In this document: in pieces, positions 43,215 to 51,798 of the stretch | Layout: the number at the start of each line of letters is the position of its first letter | Numbering within the stretch: the stretch's first letter is position 1 | NCBI GenBank assembly: GCA_051876355.1 | Contig: JBJEHU010000033.1 | Location: 1 to 64,000, forward strand | Length of the DNA: 64,000 bases | Source of the DNA: Olsenella_L sp051876355 | GTDB lineage: Bacteria > Actinomycetota > Coriobacteriia > Coriobacteriales > Atopobiaceae | Reading direction: 5' to 3' | Program-made: the position numbers and the translations under genes | Notes under the pieces: generated by a model | The model's database searches: none | The model's input: only the letters and a program-made list of their open reading frames with translations | What the model was told of the DNA's origin: nothing

Positions 43215-43220
43215 TATACT
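43215..43220 (+). promoter_or_regulatory. putative -10 of the desulfoferrodoxin gene
   Basis: TATACT lies 70 bases before the start. No -35 match; the promoter may use an activator or another sigma factor. Confidence 0.45.
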
Positions 43221-43289
43221 CCTGTTTAGACGCCCGGAAGGGCGGGAACAAACAGAACTAAGCACGTCCCACAAGAGAGGGGATACATC

Positions 43290-43670
43290 ATGAGTGAAGT
43301 CACGTTCTATCGCTGCAACAAGTGCGGCAACCTGGTCGCCGTCGTCGAGAAGGGTGCCTGCACGCCGCAGTGCTGCGGCCAGCCGATGGAGAAGCTCGTT
43401 CCCGGCTCCACCGACGCTGCAACCGAGAAGCACGTCCCGGTCGCAGTCCGCGAGGGCTCCGATGTGAAGGTCACCGTCGGCTCTGTCGAGCACCCGATGC
43501 TCGAGGAGCACTCGATCCAGTGGATCGCTCTTGCTCAGGGCGACCGCGTCGAGATCCATCACCTGCACCCGGGCGAGAAGCCGGAGACTGTCTTCGCTTC
43601 CGTCGCCGAGGGTCCGGCCACGGTCTACGAGTACTGCAACCTCCACGGCCTTTGGAAGTGCGAGCTCTAA
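43290..43670 (+). CDS. dfx: desulfoferrodoxin (superoxide reductase)
   Basis: A 126-residue two-iron superoxide reductase. Centre I ligands are Cys 9, 12, 28 and 29, at exactly the canonical spacing. Centre II ligands are His 48, the histidines in VEHPMLEEHSIQW, and Cys/His in EYCNLHGLW. It reduces superoxide to hydrogen peroxide without producing oxygen, as anaerobes need. GAGAGGGG precedes the ATG. It has its own promoter region and is followed by an inactive NadE-like gene whose link to it is unknown. Confidence 0.95.
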   Translation: MSEVTFYRCNKCGNLVAVVEKGACTPQCCGQPMEKLVPGSTDAATEKHVPVAVREGSDVKVTVGSVEHPMLEEHSIQWIALAQGDRVEIHHLHPGEKPETVFASVAEGPATVYEYCNLHGLWKCEL

Positions 43671-43756
43671 GCGCTACTATTCTGCCAAGACCTTTGTTTC
43701 GAGCAGCATGGGCTCGGGCGCGGGGCGCCCGGGCCTATTTTCTTTGGATGGTGCAC

Positions 43757-45589
43757 ATGAAGATTGCCATAGCCCAGATGTCCTCGGTGGCAGGCGATTT
43801 CGAAGTCACGGCCAAGCGGATGGCCGAGAGCGCGAAGAAGGCGGCTGCAGAGGGCGCCCGTCTTGTCGTGTTCCCCTATGCCGTGCTGACGGGGCCGTCT
43901 CCTGTTGAGGAGAGCGATACCGAGGCGTATGTGGGAGATGCCGCAGAGACGCTGCGCCGTCTCGGCGACGAGATCGACTGCGCCGCTATCGTGCCGGTCG
44001 TCGCAGGGTCTGGCACGGGCCTTGCCGCCGAGGCATTCCTGATCGATGAGGGGCAGCTCGTGCCGCTTCGCATGGGTGCCATGGCGGCATCGATGGGGGC
44101 ACTCGCCCAGAGCGGGCAGGTTCCCCAGTCCGGCAGCATGCCGGCGCCAGACCTGCCTGAGTTCGAGCTCGACGGCCTGCGCTTCGGCGTTGCCTTCACC
44201 TACGATGATCTCGACGACTACCGTGACTATGACTTCGCGCTCGATGTGCTGCTCTACCTGCCCCAGGATGGCTATATCGTACGCGATTCCGATGCAGCGC
44301 TCTCGCTTGCGCTCGACGAGAACCGCTTCGCGAAGGACGCGGCAGAGATCAGCTGCTGGCTGGCCTGCGCCGATTCCGTAGGCGGCTATGGAACGGCTCT
44401 CTTTGCCGGCGGAAGCTTCGTGCTCGATCCCGAAGGGCATCTCCAGACGAAGGCGCCGCTTCTCGAGGAGAGCCTGCTTGTCTTCGATACGGACGATGCC
44501 GGCGAAGGGACGTCGGTGTCCGAGCTTCCGCATGCCGGGGAAGAGACGAAGAGCCATGTGCTCTGGGAGCTCCTCGTGAGGGGGCTTGCAGACCTTGTGC
44601 ATGCAGAGGGGGAGGACAAGGTCGCGCTTGCGCTCGATGGCAGCCTTGCATCCGGGCTCCTCGCGGCGCTTGCCTGCGATGCGCTCGGACCCCGCAAGGT
44701 AGAGGCGCTTCTCGTCGATGAAGGCACTTCCTCCCAGGAGCTGGCGCAGCGCCTCCACATCGAGACGAAGACGCCCGACTTCCGCCTGCCGGTGCCGCAG
44801 CCTGGTGCCTGGGCAGAAGAGTCGCCTGAGCTTCTCAGGGGCGTCGAGGCAGCATTCCTCTCGGAGCTTGCCCGCCAGGAGCATGCGCTTGTGCTTCTGC
44901 CTGACGACAAGACCGGCCTTTCGCTTGGAGAAGGGCGCACAGCCATAGCAGGCCGGGTGTGGGCTCCTTTCGGCGATATCTGGCGCTCGACGCTCGTGAG
45001 CCTTGCGGAAGAGCGCATGCGTGTCTCGCCGGTGCTGCCGGACGAGATGCTCGGCCGCTATGCGGCGCCTGATATCTTCGGCATCTCCCAGTGTGCGGCG
45101 ACGGAGCGAGGCAGGCTCGAGGCGCTCGACCGCCTGCTTGCCACGCGCATCGAGGATGTCCAGGATATGGCACAACTTCTTGATGACGGCTATCCTGCAG
45201 ATTTCGTGAAGGCAACCATCCATCGCCTCCATGATGCCGCGCTCACGCGGCAGATGGTGCCGCCCTGCTTCGTGGTCTCGAACTGCACGCTCACAGAGCT
45301 CGAGACGCCGGTCGGCGTTGCCTGGTGTGACCATGAGCGCGAAGACAGCGATGCGCAGAACCTCGACGATATCGTGAACGAGCTCGAGCGCATGATCAGA
45401 GGACAGAAGCAGGGAACGGCCCCTTCCCAGGATGCCGAAGCCCTGGCCGATGCCTTCGAGCTCATCCGCGAGCTCTCGGGCACGCAGGAGCCAAAGCAGC
45501 AGGAAGGCATGGCAGAAGGCGACGGGCAGGACGGCTTCACGATCCGTCCGGGCTTCCCGTCGTGGGGACAGCCATTCTCCGAGAACTGA
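43757..45589 (+). CDS. NadE-like protein with degenerate catalytic sites
   Basis: A 610-residue protein that aligns end to end with glutamine-dependent NAD synthetase: an N-terminal nitrilase domain (MKIAIAQMSSVAGDF) and a C-terminal synthetase domain (residues about 270-560). The catalytic residues are gone. The nitrilase Glu in FPE..LTG reads FPYAVLTG, the Cys in GV.ICED reads GVAFTYDD, and the ATP-loop SGGIDS reads DGSLAS. Later landmarks (DKTGLSLGEG, DIWRSTLVSLAEERM, MVPPCFVVS) still match. The frame is open and codon use normal, so it is a retained pseudoenzyme rather than a pseudogene. ATG at 43748 is an alternative start. Role unknown. Confidence 0.75.
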   Translation: MKIAIAQMSSVAGDFEVTAKRMAESAKKAAAEGARLVVFPYAVLTGPSPVEESDTEAYVGDAAETLRRLGDEIDCAAIVPVVAGSGTGLAAEAFLIDEGQLVPLRMGAMAASMGALAQSGQVPQSGSMPAPDLPEFELDGLRFGVAFTYDDLDDYRDYDFALDVLLYLPQDGYIVRDSDAALSLALDENRFAKDAAEISCWLACADSVGGYGTALFAGGSFVLDPEGHLQTKAPLLEESLLVFDTDDAGEGTSVSELPHAGEETKSHVLWELLVRGLADLVHAEGEDKVALALDGSLASGLLAALACDALGPRKVEALLVDEGTSSQELAQRLHIETKTPDFRLPVPQPGAWAEESPELLRGVEAAFLSELARQEHALVLLPDDKTGLSLGEGRTAIAGRVWAPFGDIWRSTLVSLAEERMRVSPVLPDEMLGRYAAPDIFGISQCAATERGRLEALDRLLATRIEDVQDMAQLLDDGYPADFVKATIHRLHDAALTRQMVPPCFVVSNCTLTELETPVGVAWCDHEREDSDAQNLDDIVNELERMIRGQKQGTAPSQDAEALADAFELIRELSGTQEPKQQEGMAEGDGQDGFTIRPGFPSWGQPFSEN

Positions 45590-45635
45590 GCCTGCTGGCG
45601 CAATCTGGTGCCGCGTGCTGACAGATGGCCTACTG

Positions 45636-45644
45636 TGGTACCAT
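45636..45644 (+). promoter_or_regulatory. putative extended -10 of ruvCAB
   Basis: TGGTACCAT fits TGnTAnnnT and lies 36 bases before the ruvC start. No good -35. Confidence 0.45.
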
Positions 45645-45679
45645 GGAATGTGTCAGAACGGTTGTTCGGGGGTTCACAC

Positions 45680-46315
45680 ATGGTCATCATCGGCATCGAT
45701 CCCGGCCTTGCCCATACGGGCTGGGGCATCATAGAGACACGGGGCACGGTCTGCCGTGCCCGCGCCTACGGCTGCATCAAGACAGGAGCAGACGAGCCGC
45801 TCCACGAGCGGCTCGGGCGCATCTATCAGGATGTGAACGACGCAATCATCCAGTTCGAGCCCACCGAGCTCGCTATCGAGAAGATCTTCTTCGCCGAGAA
45901 CAGCCGCTCGGCCATAGCTACCGCGCATGCGCGGGGAGCTGCGCTCGTGGCGGCGGCAGAGAAGGGGCTCAAGGTCGGCGAATATACGCCGATGCAGATC
46001 AAGCAGGCCGTCGTCGGTACCGGTGCTGCAGACAAGCACCAGGTGATATTCATGGTGAGGCAGGTGCTCGCGCTCGACCACGATCCGCACCCCGACCACT
46101 GCGCCGATGCCCTGGCTGCTGCGATCTGCCACTGGAACCTGAGGCGCACGCAGGACATCTCGCGCTACGCGAACGGCAACCAGAAGACGGCAGTGCTTGT
46201 CCGCGAGGCAGAGATTGCCCAGAAGGAGCAGAGACGCCGGGAGAAGCATGAGGAGACGGCGGCAGCGACGGCTGCTCGCCTCGAGAAGATGGCACGGGAA
46301 AGGGCATCGAGATGA
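45680..46315 (+). CDS. ruvC: crossover junction endodeoxyribonuclease RuvC
   Basis: A 211-residue Holliday-junction resolvase. Asp7 is in IIGIDPGLAHTGWG, the second acid in LAIEKIFFAENSRSA, and the last pair in DHDPHPDHCADALAAAICH. A C-terminal extension rich in Glu/Arg/Ala (residues 170-211) goes beyond the usual end. ATG at 45680, with a weak GGGGG site. It ends in ATGA shared with ruvA. It cuts branched recombination intermediates moved by RuvAB. Confidence 0.93.
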   Translation: MVIIGIDPGLAHTGWGIIETRGTVCRARAYGCIKTGADEPLHERLGRIYQDVNDAIIQFEPTELAIEKIFFAENSRSAIATAHARGAALVAAAEKGLKVGEYTPMQIKQAVVGTGAADKHQVIFMVRQVLALDHDPHPDHCADALAAAICHWNLRRTQDISRYANGNQKTAVLVREAEIAQKEQRRREKHEETAAATAARLEKMARERASR

Positions 46316-46950
46316 TTGTGCAGCTGACAGGAACGCTCGTGGAGGTGCTGCCGACATCCGCCGTGCTCGATGTCGGCGGTGTCGGCTATGAGCTCGGCAT
46401 ATCGGCAAACACGGCAGCATCGCTTCCCCAGGTAGGGGAAGCTGGTGTGACGCTTCTGACCCGCATGGTCGTCTCGCAGGATGCGCTTCGGCTTTATGGG
46501 TTCGCGACGAAGGAGGAGCGTGCGCTCTTCGACCGGCTCGTGCAGGTCGCAGGCGTCGGTCCCCGCCTTGCGCTCTCCGTGCTCTCGACATTCACGCCAG
46601 AGGAGCTCTATGCAATCGTGTCGGCCGATGACGCTGCCGGCATGTCGCGCGTGCCGGGCGTCGGCAAGAAGACGGCGCACCGCCTGATCCTCGAGCTCCA
46701 GGGCGTCTTCGCGAAGGACCCCATCCTGATGGGCCTTGCAGGCAAGGCGGCCACCGAGATCCCTGCACGCAAGGGGATGCCCCTGCCTCTTGCGGAATCT
46801 CCTTCCGAGGAGGTCACGCAGGCACTGCTGTCCATGGGATTCACGCCGAAGGAGGCAGAGCTTGCGCTCAAGGGTGCAGACGAAGCCGGAGCCGTGACTG
46901 TCGAGTCTGCGCTCAGCTATGCGCTGAAGCGTCTGGGAGGTGGCGTCTAG
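46312..46950 (+). CDS. ruvA: Holliday junction branch migration protein RuvA
   Basis: A 212-residue RuvA. The OB-fold N-terminus runs from MIVQLTGTLVEV, two helix-hairpin-helix motifs follow (GVGPRLALSVLS and PGVGKKTAHRLILEL), and the C-terminal UBA-like domain EVTQALLSMGFTPKEAELALKG contacts RuvB. It binds the four-way junction and loads the RuvB motor. The start overlaps ruvC by 4 bases. Confidence 0.95.
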   Translation: MIVQLTGTLVEVLPTSAVLDVGGVGYELGISANTAASLPQVGEAGVTLLTRMVVSQDALRLYGFATKEERALFDRLVQVAGVGPRLALSVLSTFTPEELYAIVSADDAAGMSRVPGVGKKTAHRLILELQGVFAKDPILMGLAGKAATEIPARKGMPLPLAESPSEEVTQALLSMGFTPKEAELALKGADEAGAVTVESALSYALKRLGGGV

Positions 46951-46951
46951 G

Positions 46952-48004
46952 ATGTGGCAGGCAAAGCAGGACGATCTCTTCGAGGATATGGCGCGTCCCG
47001 GGCATGCCCGCCAGGTTTCGGGCGAGCTCCAGGAAGACGATATCGAGGTCGACCGCACGCTCAGGCCCCGCACGCTCGATGACTACATCGGCCAGGAACG
47101 CGTGCGCGACAATCTCCGTGTCCTCATCGAGGCGGCGAAGAAGCGTGGCGAGCCGCTCGACCATGTGATCTTCTCGGGCCCTCCGGGACTCGGCAAGACG
47201 ACGCTCGCGAATGTGCTGGCAAATGAGATGGGCGCCAAGATGCATACGACGAGCGGCCCCGCCATCGAGCGTACCGGCGACCTTGCGGCAATACTCACGA
47301 ATCTCGAGCCGGGAGACGTGCTCTTCGTCGACGAGATCCACCGCCTGAACCATCAGGTGGAGGAGGTCCTCTATCCTGCCATGGAGGACTTCTTCCTCGA
47401 TATCGTGATCGGCAAGGGCCCGGCTGCCCGCTCGATCCGTCTCGATATCCCGAAGTTCACGCTTGTCGGCGCGACGACGAGGACCGGCCTTCTGACAGGG
47501 CCGCTGCGTGACCGCTTCGGCATCTCCTACCGCCTCGACTACTACACGATTCCCGAGCTCACGAGGATCGTCGTGCGCTCTGCCGGCATCCTCGGTGTCG
47601 GCATCGACGAGGAAGGCGCGCAGGAGATCGCGTCGAGGAGCCGCGGCACGCCGCGCCTTGCGAACAGGCTCCTGAAGCGCGTGCGCGACTACGCCCAGGT
47701 CAAGAGCGATGGCACGATCACGGAGAAGGTGGCGCGCGAAGCGCTCTCGTTCTTCGAGATCGACGAGCTCGGCCTTGACTGGATGGACGTGAAGATCCTG
47801 ACCGCGCTCTGCCGGACGTTCAGGGGACGACCGGTCGGCCTCACGACGATCGCGAGCGCGGTGAGCGAAGATCCGTCGACTATCGAGGACGTCTACGAGC
47901 CGTATTTGCTACAGTGTGGTCTGGTGATCCGGACACCGCAGGGAAGGAAAGCGACCCGCGCGGCCTTCGAGCACCTCGGACTCATCCCGCCTACCGATGC
48001 ATAG
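46952..48004 (+). CDS. ruvB: Holliday junction branch migration helicase RuvB
   Basis: A 350-residue AAA+ motor. Walker A is GPPGLGKTTLAN, Walker B VLFVDEIHRLN, with sensor 1 in LVGATTRTG and a C-terminal winged helix (VGLTTIASAVSEDPSTIEDVYEPYLLQ, in part). GGGAGGTG ends 9 bases before the ATG at 46952; a GTG at 46940 is in frame but too close to that site. It drives branch migration with RuvA. Confidence 0.95.
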   Translation: MWQAKQDDLFEDMARPGHARQVSGELQEDDIEVDRTLRPRTLDDYIGQERVRDNLRVLIEAAKKRGEPLDHVIFSGPPGLGKTTLANVLANEMGAKMHTTSGPAIERTGDLAAILTNLEPGDVLFVDEIHRLNHQVEEVLYPAMEDFFLDIVIGKGPAARSIRLDIPKFTLVGATTRTGLLTGPLRDRFGISYRLDYYTIPELTRIVVRSAGILGVGIDEEGAQEIASRSRGTPRLANRLLKRVRDYAQVKSDGTITEKVAREALSFFEIDELGLDWMDVKILTALCRTFRGRPVGLTTIASAVSEDPSTIEDVYEPYLLQCGLVIRTPQGRKATRAAFEHLGLIPPTDA

Positions 48005-48013
48005 GAGCGACTT

Positions 48014-48406
48014 ATGCTGCAACGCGACTATATCCTGATGCTCATCACACAGTTCGTCGATGCCGTGACGGACCCGCTGCTCCACGCATCAGCGCACCAG
48101 GACCTGAAATCGATTCACGAGGCAGAGCACGCCGTCGGCGACCTGCTGCAGCTCGACCCCGAGACGGCGCTCATGCTGACGCCTGAATCGCTCGTCACGA
48201 TGATGGACCTCTCCGGCATCGGCGATACGGTGGCAGGATATGCTGCCTACGTGCTGAACAAGCTCGCTGCGCTCTACGAGAGGCGCGGAGATGACCAGAA
48301 GTCCGAGCTCAGGCTTGCCCAGGCCCGTGCCGTGGCCGTCGCATTCGGCTGGGACCTCTCGAACATCCCTGATGAGCTTGCCGATCTCGACAAGCAGCTC
48401 GCATAG
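48014..48406 (+). CDS. conserved hypothetical protein, DUF6483-like
   Basis: A 130-residue helical protein with no known function. It opens LQRDYILMLITQFVDAV and ends in a tetratricopeptide-like helical pair (YVLNKLAALYERRGDDQKSELRLAQARAVAV, quoted in part), resembling short DUF6483 proteins of anaerobic Gram-positives. It starts 9 bases after ruvB and is likely cotranscribed. The family assignment is a pattern impression, not an alignment. Confidence 0.6.
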   Translation: MLQRDYILMLITQFVDAVTDPLLHASAHQDLKSIHEAEHAVGDLLQLDPETALMLTPESLVTMMDLSGIGDTVAGYAAYVLNKLAALYERRGDDQKSELRLAQARAVAVAFGWDLSNIPDELADLDKQLA

Positions 48407-48436
48407 ATGCGGCTTTTCCCTGCCGTTCATAGGCTG

Positions 48437-48485
48437 TGTTCAGGCGCTAGCCGCACCTGTTCAGCCATTGGCAGACTTTGTTCAG
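48437..48485 (+). repeat. three TGTTCAG direct repeats spaced exactly 21 bp
   Basis: TGTTCAG starts at 48437, 48458 and 48479, so the copies repeat every 21 bases, two DNA turns. They lie 70-118 bases before the phosphatase start, upstream of a TAGAGT -10-like element at 48517-48522. This arrangement suggests cooperative binding of an activator on one DNA face. Confidence 0.7.
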
Positions 48486-48554
48486 CCTATTGCTGCCATT
48501 TCCCTCACAGAAGCCCTAGAGTGTTGACGCGGGCGCGCGAAGGAAGGGGCGGCT

Positions 48555-49346
48555 ATGGCATGCTATGCGCTCTCTGACATACATGGCAGGCTGAAGACGC
48601 TCGACCGCCTGCTCGAGAAGGTTGGTCCTGCCGAAGACGATGAGCTCTACATCCTCGGCGACATGATTGACCGCGGCCCCGATTCCGTCGATGTCATGAA
48701 GCTCTGCCGCAGCCTTCCGAATGCGACGGTGCTTCTCGGCAATCATGAGCAGCTCATGCTCGACTGCTTCCACGATATGGGCGACCAGATCGCCCTTCTG
48801 AACTGGGCCATCAATGGCGGAGTGCCGACGGCGAAAGGCCTCATGAAGCTCAAGGCAGCCGAGCGCCACGACCTGCTCGACTGGGTCGGCGGCCTGGCGC
48901 GCTGGATCGTGAAGACCGTTGGCGGGCGCACGTATATCCTCGTTCATGCCGGCGTGAAGTCCGAGGCCCTGCCTCCCGACGCGAAGAACCATATCCCTGC
49001 TGCTCTTGCAGCCCAGGACTCCGACGATCTCATCTGGATCCGCGAAGGCTACCTCGACCGTCCGACAGGGCTTCTCGATGAAAAGGGCGAAGGTCCCATC
49101 ATTGTCGGCGGCCATACGCCGACAGCGCTCGCAGAGACGCTTGCCGACTGTGCAGACAGAAGCGCCCTCAACGACGATGGCAGATGCCAGATGCTCTCGC
49201 TCGGCGCAACTGAGGAGACAGGCGGCGTCGCCGACCGTCTCGTGATCGACTGCGGAGCAGGATCGGTGCCCGAGCACGGCAGGCTCTGCATGCTGCGTCT
49301 CGACGACCGGAAAGAGTTCTACGAGGACGTGCTCGATGGAGACTGA
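48555..49346 (+). CDS. metallophosphoesterase, PrpE/ApaH-like
   Basis: A 263-residue calcineurin-like phosphatase. Metal-binding motifs are SDIHGR, LGDMIDRGP, LLGNHEQ, VHAG and GGHTPT, in family order. Relatives are serine/threonine protein phosphatases and diadenosine tetraphosphatases; the substrate cannot be told here. AGGAAGG precedes the ATG. The gene overlaps the glycosylase gene by 11 bases. Its promoter region holds three phased repeats, so it may be specifically induced. Confidence 0.85.
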   Translation: MACYALSDIHGRLKTLDRLLEKVGPAEDDELYILGDMIDRGPDSVDVMKLCRSLPNATVLLGNHEQLMLDCFHDMGDQIALLNWAINGGVPTAKGLMKLKAAERHDLLDWVGGLARWIVKTVGGRTYILVHAGVKSEALPPDAKNHIPAALAAQDSDDLIWIREGYLDRPTGLLDEKGEGPIIVGGHTPTALAETLADCADRSALNDDGRCQMLSLGATEETGGVADRLVIDCGAGSVPEHGRLCMLRLDDRKEFYEDVLDGD

Positions 49347-49848
49347 GACGATCGTCCATCCGCTCGCGCCGATCGTGCCGGAAGATGCCCGTGTCCTCAT
49401 CCTCGGAAGCCTGCCGAGCCCGAAATCCCGCGAAGCCGGCATGTACTATGCAAACCCCCAGAACCGCTTCTGGCCCGTGCTTGCAGGGCTCTGGGACGAG
49501 GCGGTGCCTCTCGAAAACGATGAGCGCATCGCTTTCTGCAGCCGGCACCATATCGCGCTCTGGGATGTCATCCACCGCTGCCGCATACGGGGCGCCTCCG
49601 ACGCAAGCATCACGGATGTCGAGCCGAACGATATTGCGGGGCTCCTTGCCGGCACGAAGATCTGTGCGGTCTTCACGACCGGCACGAGGGCACATGCACT
49701 CTATAGGCGCTATATGGAGAAGAAGACGGGCATGCCGGCGGCTGCATTGCCCTCGACGAGCCCTGCAAATGCACGCATGCGCCTGCCCGATCTGCTTTCC
49801 GCCTATGCACCGGTCCGCGAAGCTGCAGATTGCATAAAAGCCCGCTAA
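49336..49848 (+). CDS. DNA-deoxyinosine glycosylase (UDG family 6)
   Basis: A 170-residue member of the hypoxanthine-DNA glycosylase branch of the uracil-glycosylase superfamily. Motif 1 is VLILGSLPSPKSR, followed by YYANPQNRFWPVL, ALWDVIHRCR and LPSTSPANA for the leucine-intercalation loop. It removes deaminated adenine from DNA. It overlaps the upstream phosphatase gene and probably shares its mRNA. TIGR04274-type proteins are the closest pattern. Confidence 0.85.
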   Translation: METETIVHPLAPIVPEDARVLILGSLPSPKSREAGMYYANPQNRFWPVLAGLWDEAVPLENDERIAFCSRHHIALWDVIHRCRIRGASDASITDVEPNDIAGLLAGTKICAVFTTGTRAHALYRRYMEKKTGMPAAALPSTSPANARMRLPDLLSAYAPVREAADCIKAR

Positions 49849-49900
49849 TATGGAGCAATAAGTACAGAAGCGCCACTGCGCGGCACGAGGGGTCGGCTCC

Positions 49901-51754
49901 ATGGGTCTCAAAGACATGCTCAAGACAGAGGATACGCGCCGTCTCCTCATCGAGGCGCCGGCGGCGCGCTTTGTCCATGGAGCGCTCCGCACCGAAGAGG
50001 ATGGGCAGGGCCTTGTCCGTCCCTGGCGCATGAGCGAATCATGCATGCGGGTGCTCGGCAGCTGCATGGCATGGCATCCAGGGCTCTACAAGCAGATGGG
50101 ACGAACGTCTGCAGGCATCGTGCTGAAGGTCCGCACGAACTCGCTCGAGATCGGCCTCGAGCTTGTGTGGGATGAAGAGCCATCCGGCACCCGCGCGGTC
50201 CTGAAGGATGTGGACGGCAGGGATCCTGCTGCGTGGAAGGCGCATGACGGGGTGTCCTGCACCTGCGATGGGCGCGAGCTCGCATTTCATGAGGCAGGGG
50301 AGAGGGCAGAGCTCGTCACCTGGTATCTCGATGAGGATACGCTCCATCCCTCCTGGCATCTCCAGCGGCTTCCGGGATTTGGCCCCGAGCATGAGGTGGA
50401 GATATGGCTGCCATGCCTTCGGGGTGTGCGGCTGGGGAAGCTCTGGGGAGACGGCACGACGCTCGCGCCCGTGGAGGTGCGTCCCCTGTGCCTTCTTCTC
50501 GGCGATTCCATCTCGCAGGGCTTCGTCGCAGAAGATCCTTGCCATGCGTGGGCTGCCCAGTGGGCCAGGTCCCACGATCTCGATCTTCTGAACCTCTCTG
50601 TCGGTGGCCAGGTCTTCGAGCCGCAGTTCTTCGAGGCGCTGCCGCGTGGCCTCGATGTCGCGCAGATCGTCGTCGAGCTTGGCGCGAACTACCGCTATGA
50701 AGCCTATCCCGAGAGCCGCCTGAGGTTCGATGTGCGCACGAGCCTCGCGGCGCTCGCTGCGCGCTACCCGGATGCAGAGACCATCGTCCTCACGCCGCTT
50801 CCCTATCGCGAGGAGCGCTACGAGACGCATCCGAGAAGCTGCATCGGCGCTGTCGCCCCGGTGCTTGCCGACGAGTGTGCCCGCTATCCATACATGCAGC
50901 TCATCGATGGCTCGCACCTTTCAGACCGGAGCCCGCGTGCCTTCGCCGATGGATGCGACCATCCGGGCGAGGCGGGCCAGGCCACGATATGCCGCCGCCT
51001 CGAGCTTCTGCTCCATCCCGATGGACGCACGCAGGAAGAGCAGGCACAGGCAGCCGAAGAGATCTTGGCGCATGCGCCGAGGCAGGCATTTCCGCTTGCC
51101 GAGCAGATGCGCAGGGGAGGCGTCTCGTTCCTGTCTGTCTCGGAGGGGGCAATCCTGGCGCGGGAGGCAGATGGCACAGAGATCCTCTATGCTCCGGATG
51201 CGGAGGCAGGGAAAGATGCGCTTGCACTCTGGAGCCACGCATCGCGCCTCCTGCTTCTTTCGCCTGAGCTTGCACCGTTTGCGGCAGAAGAGCTCGGCCT
51301 CACGAAGAAGCAGCCGCTCCATCTGGCGGTCTACAAGGGAAGGCGCCGCTGCAAGATCAAGAAACGCTACCGCATAGAGACGCTCGGAGAAGAGGCGAAG
51401 GAGAGCCTCTGCGATTTCCTCCACGGCAGGAGCGATGCAGAAGACAAGGCGGTCCTTGCGAGCCTCGCCGACGCGACGCTTCTCGGCGGCTTCGACGGCG
51501 ACGAGCTGGTCGGCGTCGTGGGGCTCCGCGCTGACGGGTCGATCGGCCCTCTCGAGGTGAAGCCGGAATGGCGGCGCCGCGGCTGGGCATCTGCCCTCGA
51601 AGGCAGGCTCGTGAACCATCTGCTCGCCGAAGACCGGGTGCCCTGGGCGCTCATCGCTCCCGAGAGCAAGCCATCGCTTCGCCTGCATTCGGAGCTCGGC
51701 TTCGAGGTGAGCCCTGCCGACGAGCAGTGCCTTCTTGTGAGAGGGAACGTCTGA
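49901..51754 (+). CDS. SGNH-hydrolase / GNAT acetyltransferase fusion
   Basis: A 617-residue multidomain protein. Residues 40-185 form a beta-rich N-terminal domain like those preceding CE2-type carbohydrate esterases. Residues 190-370 are an SGNH hydrolase: block I LLLGDSISQGF, block III ELGANYRYEAYP and block V GCDHPGEAG. Residues 380-470 are unassigned. Residues 500-617 carry a GNAT fold with the acetyl-CoA loop VKPEWRRRGWASALEGRLV and a C-terminal GFEV strand. No signal peptide. The two catalytic modules could add and remove acyl groups. Start 49901, after GAGGGG. Confidence 0.8.
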   Translation: MGLKDMLKTEDTRRLLIEAPAARFVHGALRTEEDGQGLVRPWRMSESCMRVLGSCMAWHPGLYKQMGRTSAGIVLKVRTNSLEIGLELVWDEEPSGTRAVLKDVDGRDPAAWKAHDGVSCTCDGRELAFHEAGERAELVTWYLDEDTLHPSWHLQRLPGFGPEHEVEIWLPCLRGVRLGKLWGDGTTLAPVEVRPLCLLLGDSISQGFVAEDPCHAWAAQWARSHDLDLLNLSVGGQVFEPQFFEALPRGLDVAQIVVELGANYRYEAYPESRLRFDVRTSLAALAARYPDAETIVLTPLPYREERYETHPRSCIGAVAPVLADECARYPYMQLIDGSHLSDRSPRAFADGCDHPGEAGQATICRRLELLLHPDGRTQEEQAQAAEEILAHAPRQAFPLAEQMRRGGVSFLSVSEGAILAREADGTEILYAPDAEAGKDALALWSHASRLLLLSPELAPFAAEELGLTKKQPLHLAVYKGRRRCKIKKRYRIETLGEEAKESLCDFLHGRSDAEDKAVLASLADATLLGGFDGDELVGVVGLRADGSIGPLEVKPEWRRRGWASALEGRLVNHLLAEDRVPWALIAPESKPSLRLHSELGFEVSPADEQCLLVRGNV

Positions 51755-51798
51755 TTTATACTGATTCCTGACAAGAGATACGCAAGAAGGAGGACTGC

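Noticed and set aside
43322..43756. N-terminal extension of the NadE-like protein
   Set aside because: It overlaps desulfoferrodoxin in another frame and is Arg-rich shadow sequence.
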